Assembly: GCF_002847525.1 (NCBI RefSeq)
Contig: NZ_PKKM01000011.1
Location: 1-62,229, forward strand
DNA: 62,229 nucleotides
Direction: 5' to 3'
Source of the DNA: Schaalia odontolytica
Lineage (GTDB): Bacteria > Actinomycetota > Actinomycetes > Actinomycetales > Actinomycetaceae
The translations under genes were made by a program, and so were the position numbers. Below the pieces are notes generated by a model. It had not been told where the DNA came from. It made no database searches and worked only from the letters and a program-made list of their open reading frames with translations. Shown in pieces: positions 56,485-62,229 of this stretch (position 1 is the stretch's first letter; the number at the start of each line of letters is the position of its first letter).

Positions 56485-56715
56485 ATGACCACGAACGACC
56501 AGCTTCCCGATCCCCAGTCCCTCGGCTACGAGGAGGCGCGCGACGAGCTCGTGCGTATCGTCCAGACCCTCGAGGGCGGGCAGGCCCCGCTCGAGGACAC
56601 TCTCACGATGTGGGAGCGCGGCGAGGCCCTGGCGGCGCGCTGTTCCCAGATCCTGGATGGAGCCCAGGAGCGTCTTTCTGGACGCACCTCCACGCCCTCC
56701 CCCGAAGCACGCTAA
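56485..56715 (+). CDS. xseB: Exodeoxyribonuclease VII small subunit
   Basis: A 76-residue helical protein with LGYEEARDELVRIVQTLEGGQAPLEDTL and WERGEALAARCSQIL, the conserved XseB pattern. Several copies wrap around XseA. AAAGGAA precedes ATG 56485. It follows xseA by 57 bp that contain one solitary CCCCGGCCTCGT copy; the two are probably co-transcribed. Confidence 0.94.
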   Translation: MTTNDQLPDPQSLGYEEARDELVRIVQTLEGGQAPLEDTLTMWERGEALAARCSQILDGAQERLSGRTSTPSPEAR

Positions 56716-56758
56716 TGTACATTCTGTAGATCCGCTCACACGCAGGTGAGGAGACGCC

Positions 56759-57694
56759 ATGACGGTGCAATCTCAGCCCCACGTGCTCGCGATCGGCGAG
56801 GCGCTCATCGATGTCGTCGTCACGTACGAGCAACCCGACTTCCCCTTCGAGATCCCGGGCGGCTCCCCCGCGAACGTCGCCCTGACGTTGGGGCGCCTCG
56901 GCCGTCCGGTAGCGCTTGCGACCTGGTTCGGCGCGGATACGCTCGGCCGCCTCATCGACTTCCACATGAACGATTCGGGCGTGTACGTCACCCCGGCCTC
57001 GCGTGGCGCCTCGCACACGTCGACGGCCCTGGCGCGCCTCGACGAAAACGGAGCAGCCTCCTACACCTTCGACCTCGAGTGGGCCCCGACTGCCCCGATC
57101 GAGGTTCCAGAGACCGCGCAGATCATCGAGGCCGGCTCGATTTCCGCGATCATTGAGCCCGGCGCCTCCGCCGTCCTCGACGCGCTGGCACAGGGTCGCG
57201 AGCACGCGCTCGTCTTCTTCGACCCGAACGCGCGCCCCTCGATCATGGGCGAACCCGCGGTCGCACTCGTCTCCCTCGAGCGTTTTATTGCCCTGGCGGA
57301 CGTCGTCAAGGTCTCAGACGAAGACATCGAGTGGTTGACGGGCGGCGTGCCGATCGACAAGGTCGTGAATCGTTGGCTGGGCATGGGCCCCTCCCTCGTG
57401 GTCGTCACGCGCGGCAAGCACGGCAGCGACGTCGCCACAGCCTCGGGCCTGCGCTTCACGAAGACCACGAGCGACGTCAAGGTTGTCGACACGGTCGGCG
57501 CGGGTGACTCTTTCATGGGCGGCATGATCGACGCCATGTGGGGCATGGGCCTGCGAGGTGCCGACGCACGCGAGGCACTGCGCACCCTGCCCGAGGAGCA
57601 GGTCCGCGCCATCATCGACCGCGCGAGCGCCGTGTCTGACGTGACCGTCTCGCGTAAGGGCGCGAACCCGCCCTGGGCGCACGAGCTCTCCTAA
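56759..57694 (+). CDS. PfkB-family carbohydrate kinase (fructokinase-like)
   Basis: A 311-residue ribokinase-fold enzyme. GGSPANVALTLGRLG is the first PfkB signature. VVDTVGAGDSFMGGMI holds the catalytic Asp and anion hole. It phosphorylates a sugar or nucleoside hydroxyl with ATP; fructose is the best guess from the ALIDVV...GGSPANVA start, but this is not certain. GAGGAG lies 5 nt before ATG 56759. A TACATT box at 56716-56721 may drive its own transcript. Confidence 0.88.
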   Translation: MTVQSQPHVLAIGEALIDVVVTYEQPDFPFEIPGGSPANVALTLGRLGRPVALATWFGADTLGRLIDFHMNDSGVYVTPASRGASHTSTALARLDENGAASYTFDLEWAPTAPIEVPETAQIIEAGSISAIIEPGASAVLDALAQGREHALVFFDPNARPSIMGEPAVALVSLERFIALADVVKVSDEDIEWLTGGVPIDKVVNRWLGMGPSLVVVTRGKHGSDVATASGLRFTKTTSDVKVVDTVGAGDSFMGGMIDAMWGMGLRGADAREALRTLPEEQVRAIIDRASAVSDVTVSRKGANPPWAHELS

Positions 57695-57709
57695 GCACCG
57701 CAAACACAC

Positions 57710-57747
57710 AACGAGGCCGGTCCCCACGACGGGGCCGGCCTCGTTCG
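57710..57747. terminator. Bidirectional terminator between the PfkB kinase and cis-prenyltransferase genes
   Basis: AACGAGGCCGG (57710-57720) and CCGGCCTCGTT form 11-bp arms around an inner CCCC/GGGG pairing. It has the same outer arm as the recurrent family but a different inner sequence. Confidence 0.82.
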
Positions 57748-57776
57748 TCGCACGCGTCGGCGCGCTCGACGTGCGC

Positions 57777-58538
57777 TTACTTGCCCATGCGACGCTCGCG
57801 CTGCGCGTAGGAGCGCAGGGCGCGCAGGAAGTCGACGCGGCGAAAGTCCGGCCAGTAGACCTCGCAGAAGTAGTACTCGGAGTGCACGGACTGCCACAGC
57901 ATGAAGCCCGACAGGCGCTGCTCGCCCGACGTTCGGATAACGAGGTCGGGGTCGGGCTGGTCCTTCGTGTACAGGTGAGCGGTGATGTCGGCGTCGGTGA
58001 AGGAGTCGGCGAGCTCGTCGAGGGTACGTCCCTGGGCCGACGCCTCGCGCATCATGGAGCGCACGGCCTCGGTGATCTCGTGTCGGCCGCCGTAGCCGAC
58101 CGCGATATTGACGGTCATTCCCTGCACGTCGGCGGTGCGCGCGACGGACGCACGCAGGTCATCGGACACCTTCTCGGGCAGCAGGGACAGGTCGCCAACC
58201 ACGGCCAGCTTCCAGCGCCCCTGATCCGCCAGGAGGGAAACGGCCTCGCAGATGATGCGCAGCAGCTCGCCCAGCTCGCCGGCATCGCGCGAGAGATTAT
58301 CGGTGGACAGGAGCCACAGCGTCACGATCGACACACCCGCATCGTCGGACCACTGGAGGAACTCGCTGATCTTCCCGGCGCCAGCGCGGTGTCCCTGCGA
58401 GGCGGTCGCGCCCAGGGACTTCGCCCAGCGGCGGTTACCATCCAGGATCACGCCAATGTGTGCGGGCACGGCGGCATCAGACAGCTCGGCTTTGAGGCGA
58501 CGCTCATACATGTCGTAGAGCATGTTCCACTGGGCCAT
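57777..58538 (-). CDS. uppS: Cis-prenyltransferase (isoprenyl diphosphate synthase, UppS family)
   Basis: A 253-residue enzyme. The catalytic Asp is D33 in GVILDGNRRWAKSLG. SGEQRLSGFMLWQSVHSEYYF and a C-terminal WPDFRRVDFLRALRSY are conserved. It condenses isopentenyl diphosphate to make polyprenyl carriers used for wall and glycopolymer synthesis. The LDGNRRWAK form and N-terminus resemble the actinobacterial Rv1086 type, which makes short Z-farnesyl products, so chain length is uncertain. AGGAGGG precedes ATG 58538. Confidence 0.88.
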   Translation of the reverse strand: MAQWNMLYDMYERRLKAELSDAAVPAHIGVILDGNRRWAKSLGATASQGHRAGAGKISEFLQWSDDAGVSIVTLWLLSTDNLSRDAGELGELLRIICEAVSLLADQGRWKLAVVGDLSLLPEKVSDDLRASVARTADVQGMTVNIAVGYGGRHEITEAVRSMMREASAQGRTLDELADSFTDADITAHLYTKDQPDPDLVIRTSGEQRLSGFMLWQSVHSEYYFCEVYWPDFRRVDFLRALRSYAQRERRMGK

Positions 58539-58672
58539 GATGTCCCTCCTGCTACTGTCGCACCCTGCGGCGCGGCGTACTCTTATGACATTAAGGGTAT
58601 CGCGCCGTAGGACGGCAGGGAAACACAAGTACTCTCGGAGTGCGAGAACACGCCTATCGCAACAAGTTACGG

Positions 58673-58686
58673 CGTAGTAACCTACG
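58673..58686. promoter_or_regulatory. Small dyad CGTAG-TAAC-CTACG in the divergent spacer
   Basis: Perfect 5-bp arms lie between the cis-prenyltransferase and hemolysin-III genes. The spacer is also AT-rich. A regulatory role is uncertain. Confidence 0.2.
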
Positions 58687-58725
58687 GACTCGTAAGAAAT
58701 GTTGACAGGTTGACAGGGGGAACAG

Positions 58726-59409
58726 ATGAAGATCGCATCGCTCACGCCCAAGGAATGGTTCTCGGGCCAGCTCGTGCAGATCAAGCCCAAGCTGCGCGGC
58801 TGGCTGCACCTGGGCGCCGCCCCGCTGTCCCTGGCCGCGTCCATCGTCCTCGTCTGCCTGGCACCCACGACTCCGACAAAGATCGGATCCGCCGTCTACC
58901 TGGCGTGTTCCCTCATCCTCTTCGGGGTCTCGGCCGCCTACCACCGCTTCTACTGGGCCCCGCGCTGGGAAATCATGTGGAAGCGCCTCGACCACTCCAA
59001 CATCTTCCTGCTCATTGCGGGCACCTACACGCCGATCACAATCGCGCTCCTGGACCGCTTTGACGCCACCGTTCTCCTGTCAGTCGTCTGGGGCGGAGCA
59101 GTTGTCGGTATCCTCCTTAACCTCTTCTGGCCCACCGCACCACGCTGGCTGACTACCCTCGTCTACGTCGCGCTCGGATGGGTCGCGGTCTGGTACCTAC
59201 CCCAGCTGTGGGCGGGCGGTGGCCCCATCGTCGTGTGGCTGATCGTCGCCGGAGGCGTCCTGTACACGCTCGGCGCGGTCGTCTACGGCACCAAGAAGCC
59301 CGACCCCTCCCCCACCTGGTTCGGCTTCCACGAGATCTTCCACGCCTTCACTGTCGCCGCGTGGGCCTGCCACTGCGTCGCCGTCTACCTGGCGGTCCTG
59401 AATTCCTGA
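58726..59409 (+). CDS. Hemolysin III/TrhA-family membrane protein
   Basis: A 227-residue protein with seven predicted helices. The conserved histidines are in AAYHRFYW, RLDHSNIFLLIAGTYTP and FHEIFHAFTVAAWACH. The family (TrhA/PAQR-related) is associated with membrane energetics and, in some species, haemolysis; the precise reaction is unsettled. GGGGGA lies 4 nt before ATG 58726. It is transcribed alone and divergently from the cis-prenyltransferase gene. Confidence 0.9.
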   Translation: MKIASLTPKEWFSGQLVQIKPKLRGWLHLGAAPLSLAASIVLVCLAPTTPTKIGSAVYLACSLILFGVSAAYHRFYWAPRWEIMWKRLDHSNIFLLIAGTYTPITIALLDRFDATVLLSVVWGGAVVGILLNLFWPTAPRWLTTLVYVALGWVAVWYLPQLWAGGGPIVVWLIVAGGVLYTLGAVVYGTKKPDPSPTWFGFHEIFHAFTVAAWACHCVAVYLAVLNS

Positions 59410-59454
59410 CGCGCCGCCCGGCTAGGCTGCGCTCATGGCCAGGCGCAATGTTGC

Positions 59455-59460
59455 TACACT
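59455..59460 (+). promoter_or_regulatory. Extended -10 box upstream of greA
   Basis: TACACT preceded by TGC lies 64 nt before the greA ATG and 7 nt before a small ORF at 59468. Confidence 0.55.
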
Positions 59461-59467
59461 CAACACC

Positions 59468-59506
59468 ATGCGCGCCGGCACCCGTGTGTCGGCGCTCGAT
59501 TACTGA
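59468..59506 (+). CDS. Possible 12-residue leaderless ORF upstream of greA
   Basis: ATG 59468 lies 7 nt after TACACT and encodes MRAGTRVSALDY, ending 18 nt before the greA start with GGAGGAA between. It could influence greA expression through translation of the leader or be a chance ORF. No runs of a single amino acid suggest attenuation. Confidence 0.35.
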   Translation: MRAGTRVSALDY

Positions 59507-59524
59507 CACGTCATTGGAGGAACC

Positions 59525-60004
59525 ATGGCTGACACACAGTGGCTCACGCAGGCCCAGTACGACCTGCTTGCAAACGAGCTGAAAGAGCGCGTCGAGGTCA
59601 AGCGCGTCGAGATCGCGCGCCTCATTGATGCAGCCCGCCAGGAAGGCGACCTGCGCGAGAACGGCGGCTACCACGCCGCGCGCAACGAGCAGTCCATGAA
59701 CGAAACCCGCATCCAGGCCCTCCAGGAAATGCTGGAGCATGCACAGGTCGGAGAGACCCCTGCCGACGACGGCATCGTCGAGCCCGGCATGGTCGTCACC
59801 GCCCTGGTTGCGGGCCGCGAGCAGAAGTTCCTGCTGGGTTCGCGCGACGCCGGCGGTGACCTGGGCATTCAGGTCTTCTCCGCTCAGGCTCCCCTGGGTG
59901 CCGCCGTCATGGGCCACAAGGCCGGCGACAAGCTCTCCTTCGAGGCCCCCACCGGCCGCATGATCGACGTCGAGATCCTCGACGCCAAGCCTTTCGAAGG
60001 CTGA
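59525..60004 (+). CDS. greA: Transcription elongation factor GreA
   Basis: A 159-residue protein. The N-terminal coiled coil carries the acidic tip GDLRENGGYHAAR, whose Asp and Glu stimulate RNA cleavage by backtracked RNA polymerase. The C-terminal domain is FKBP-like (VFSAQAPLGAAVMGHKAGDKLSF). GGAGGAACC precedes ATG 59525. A TACACT promoter and a 12-codon upstream ORF lie in the leader. It is followed by a strong hairpin. Confidence 0.95.
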   Translation: MADTQWLTQAQYDLLANELKERVEVKRVEIARLIDAARQEGDLRENGGYHAARNEQSMNETRIQALQEMLEHAQVGETPADDGIVEPGMVVTALVAGREQKFLLGSRDAGGDLGIQVFSAQAPLGAAVMGHKAGDKLSFEAPTGRMIDVEILDAKPFEG

Positions 60005-60051
60005 GTCCACAGTCGGCGAGGCCCACGCGACCTCGCCCCTCGATCAACGCG

Positions 60052-60083
60052 AAGCGGGTCCCACCGACCGGTGGGACCCGCTT
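60052..60083. terminator. Bidirectional terminator downstream of greA
   Basis: A perfect 14-bp stem AAGCGGGTCCCACC with its complement and a 4-nt loop, followed by CTTGCG. It is unrelated in sequence to the ACGAGGCC family. Confidence 0.85.
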
Positions 60084-60107
60084 CTTGCGTATGCGGCTAA
60101 GGAAGCC

Positions 60108-61592
60108 TTAGGCCTCCTCGTCGGGTGTCGGAGGCTCCCCCGGCTTCTGCTTCTCATCAGCCGATGCTTCCTCCCGGTCGGCGTCCCCCTCCGACTCGAC
60201 GCGGGCCTCGACGTGAAGATCCACGGACGCAACAACCTCGTCCTCGTTCGACTCCTCACGAGCCACGTAGGGACGCGTGTCGGGCTTACCGGCGTAGGAG
60301 GCTGCGATCTCCTCCTCAAGGGCGCCGGGAGGACCACCCGGGCGATCCGACGCGGTCGCGAGCTCGGGCAAGGGGTCGTAGCCATGCAGGTACATGACGG
60401 TCGCGTTGATGAACGCCGCAATCGGCACCGAGAAGACCGCACCAGCGATGCCAGCGATCGCGGAACCCGCGGTGATGACGAGCATGACGGCGACGGGGTG
60501 CAGGGACACCGCGTTCGACATCATGAAGGGCTGCAGAATATTGGATTCAACCTGCTGGACGACCAGGATGATCACCAGCATGATGATGGCCTTCGTCAGG
60601 CCGCCGTTCACGGCCGCCACCAGCACCGCGATGACACCCGATGTCAGGGCACCCAGAATCGGCACGAACGCGGCGAAGAATGTGATGACGCCGATCGGAA
60701 TAGCCAGGGGTACGCCCAGGAAGAAGGCTCCCAGCGCGATGCCGATCGCGTCGATGGCCGCCACCTGGATCTGCGTACGGACATAGGAGCCGAAGGTCGC
60801 CCAGCCGCGGATTGCGCTCTCATGAACGGGGACACGAGCGGGCGCGGGAAGCAGACGCACGCACCACAGCCAGATCGAGCGGCCCTCTTTCAGGAAGAAG
60901 AACAGACAGAAGAGCATCGTCAGGCCGGACGTGGCCAGCGTGCCCACTGACGAGGTGATACTGAGAGCCCCAGTCGCCAGCGTCTCCTTGTTGGTGTTGA
61001 GCCAGCTGACCAACTCGGAACGCAGCTGCTCGGCCGCGGCGGTCAGAACGGTCGTGTCGATCTTGAGGGGGCCGTTCTGCAGGAACTCATTGTGCAGGAT
61101 CGCATCGAGCAGGGCACGGAAACCCTCGGCGGCCTGCGTGGCCAACTGCGGGACCTGCTGGATGAGTTCGGCGGCGGCCTGGCTGAGCGCACCGGCGACA
61201 GCCGCAAAGAAGACGAGCAGGCCGACGGTCGCAGCCAGAGACGAAGGGAAGTGCAGGCGCCTGCGCATCCATGACACGAGGGGTTCGAGGAGGACCGTCA
61301 CCGTCAGCGCAATCGCAACCGGCATGATGACGATCGTCAGGCGCGCAATGCCCCACAGCACCGCCATGACCAGGCCAGCGACGACCAGAGTGCGCCACGA
61401 GAACGCCGCAGCCACGCGCAGGGTGCGCGGGACGGCCACGGCGACATCGCGCTCGTCTTCGTGCTCCTCGCGTACCGACACCATGACGGGTGCGGGCGTC
61501 GGTTCATCAGTGTGCTTCGTGGGCAGCGCCGCAGAAAGCCTGCCCATGAGGTCGGATAGTTTCCAGCGCGGCTGTTCCTGAGTATCGGCCAC
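60108..61592 (-). CDS. AI-2E family transporter (PerM/YdiK-like)
   Basis: A 494-residue membrane protein with about eight helices between residues 65 and 390 (WRTLVVAGLVMAVLWGIA, ATVGLLVFFAAVAGALSQ, GVPLAIPIGVITFFAAFVPILGA). VPILGALTSG and QQVESNILQPFMM are conserved in the family. Both termini are polar; the C-terminal 90 residues are very acidic. The family exports small molecules or ions; the AI-2 name is historical and the substrate is unknown. GTG 61592 has GGAGGGA upstream. Confidence 0.87.
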   Translation of the reverse strand: MADTQEQPRWKLSDLMGRLSAALPTKHTDEPTPAPVMVSVREEHEDERDVAVAVPRTLRVAAAFSWRTLVVAGLVMAVLWGIARLTIVIMPVAIALTVTVLLEPLVSWMRRRLHFPSSLAATVGLLVFFAAVAGALSQAAAELIQQVPQLATQAAEGFRALLDAILHNEFLQNGPLKIDTTVLTAAAEQLRSELVSWLNTNKETLATGALSITSSVGTLATSGLTMLFCLFFFLKEGRSIWLWCVRLLPAPARVPVHESAIRGWATFGSYVRTQIQVAAIDAIGIALGAFFLGVPLAIPIGVITFFAAFVPILGALTSGVIAVLVAAVNGGLTKAIIMLVIILVVQQVESNILQPFMMSNAVSLHPVAVMLVITAGSAIAGIAGAVFSVPIAAFINATVMYLHGYDPLPELATASDRPGGPPGALEEEIAASYAGKPDTRPYVAREESNEDEVVASVDLHVEARVESEGDADREEASADEKQKPGEPPTPDEEA

Positions 61593-61691
61593 GGTCCCTC
61601 CTTTTCATTCTTCCCTAAGCATACCCGCCCACTCCCCCATTTCCGTCCGCGCACCGCGCCATGTACGCACACGAAGCGCATACTGTCAGAT

Positions 61692-62229
61692 ATGAGAAAT
61701 ATCTTCACGCTCGCGCAGACGGATGTTCATCCCACAACGCACGCGGTCCTTGGTTCGAACATGAGGGCCGAGGCCGGGACAGGCCAGGAGGTCATCTACC
61801 TGGCCGCTGGGTGTTTCTGGGGCGTCGAGAAGGCCCTGTGGAATACGCCCGGCGTCGTCACCACGGCGACGGGCTACATGGGCGGGCATTCGCCCAACCC
61901 GACGTACGAGCAGGTGTGCTCACATTCGACGGGTCACGCGGAGACCGTGCGCGTCGTCTTCGATACCGCGCTCACCAGCGCTGCTGACCTGGTTCGGCTC
62001 TTCTTTGAGATCCACGATCCCACGCAGGTGGGCGGCCAGGGCAACGACATCGGCGACCAGTACCGCTCTGCGATCTGGACGACCACTGAGAGCCAACTGC
62101 ACGACGCGACGGCTCTGCGAGCGGCCTACCAGGAGGTGCTCACCGAACGGGGATTCGGCCCGATCCAGACCGACATTTCTGCCGCACCCGACGGGGACTC
62201 CACCGCGCGCTTCTGGTACGCGGAGGACT
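61692..62229 (+). CDS. msrA: Peptide-methionine (S)-S-oxide reductase, 3-prime end beyond window
   Basis: At least 179 residues are present. The catalytic cysteine is C41 in YLAAGCFWGVE, followed by GYMGGHSPNPTYEQVCSHSTGHAE and FFEIHDPTQVGGQGNDIGDQYRSAIW, all diagnostic of MsrA. The last residues, RFWYAED, correspond to the (F)YAEDYHQ region, so only a short end is missing. It reduces methionine S-sulfoxide and repairs oxidised proteins. TACTGT ends 5 nt before ATG 61692, so the mRNA may be leaderless. It is divergent from the AI-2E transporter. Confidence 0.92.
   Translation, partial: MRNIFTLAQTDVHPTTHAVLGSNMRAEAGTGQEVIYLAAGCFWGVEKALWNTPGVVTTATGYMGGHSPNPTYEQVCSHSTGHAETVRVVFDTALTSAADLVRLFFEIHDPTQVGGQGNDIGDQYRSAIWTTTESQLHDATALRAAYQEVLTERGFGPIQTDISAAPDGDSTARFWYAED

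Overview
The window is a 62 kb chromosomal segment of a high-GC Gram-positive bacterium, most likely an Actinomyces or Schaalia relative (family Actinomycetaceae). That placement is inferred from several features: high GC with GTG starts, the actinobacterial DapD/DapC pair, an Asp23/DUF2273/DUF6286/AmaP-type operon, LytR-CpsA-Psr proteins, DUF6318, and many TANNNT boxes sitting 5-7 nt before an ATG/GTG, which marks leaderless mRNAs. I saw no rRNA, tRNA, CRISPR array, prophage or plasmid functions. About 60 protein genes are supported.

Layout. 1-130: edge of an IS256-type insertion sequence. 131-2792: a compact minus-strand cassette of a CorA-like membrane protein, a cupin-NUDIX fusion and an HD hydrolase. 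3011-5071: a secreted two-domain peptidoglycan hydrolase with GW-type wall-binding repeats. 5321-19304: a surface glycopolymer locus. It holds glycosyltransferases, a nucleotide-sugar dehydrogenase, a flippase, an oxidoreductase/aminotransferase/acetyltransferase trio of the Wbp/Wlb type, a GT2 enzyme with a DUF2304 partner, two LCP ligases and galE. Together they read as synthesis of a UDP-2,3-diacetamido-uronic acid, assembly and export of a polymer, and its attachment to peptidoglycan.

19368-28232: housekeeping and signalling genes: purE, purK, a two-component system, a class III adenylate cyclase, maf, dapD, dapC, fdxA and a small SH3-like protein. 28256-37051: typA, a hexose-6-phosphate epimerase-like protein, a PlsC-like acyltransferase, a membrane-anchored secreted protein, a glutamine synthetase, a GH20-like protein that has lost its catalytic Asp-Glu, a MerR regulator and a GNAT acetyltransferase. 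37294-40044: a 916-residue membrane protein whose long tail carries 21 Pro-Glu/Val repeat units. 40060-47125: four EcsC-like paralogs in two pairs, flanking a TPR/YbjN protein and a cytoplasmic alpha-amylase. 47272-49948: a frameshifted EamA transporter and a DUF6318/PKD secreted pair.

50388-52665: the Asp23/Gls24 envelope-stress operon. 52782-62229: ychF, ispH, xseA-xseB, a PfkB sugar kinase, a cis-prenyltransferase, a hemolysin-III protein, greA, an AI-2E family transporter and the start of msrA.

Two window-wide patterns stand out. The 12-mer ACGAGGCCGGGG (or its complement) occurs perfectly about 15 times, 14 of them between genes. Five close inverted pairs use it in both arms or nearly so and act as terminator-like hairpins, but four intergenic copies stand alone. 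At least 14 starts have a TANNNT-like box ending exactly 6 nt before the start codon. The strongest single-gene oddities are the GH20 pseudoenzyme, the Pro-Glu repeat protein, the EamA frameshift in a G run, and two very short leaderless upstream ORFs.
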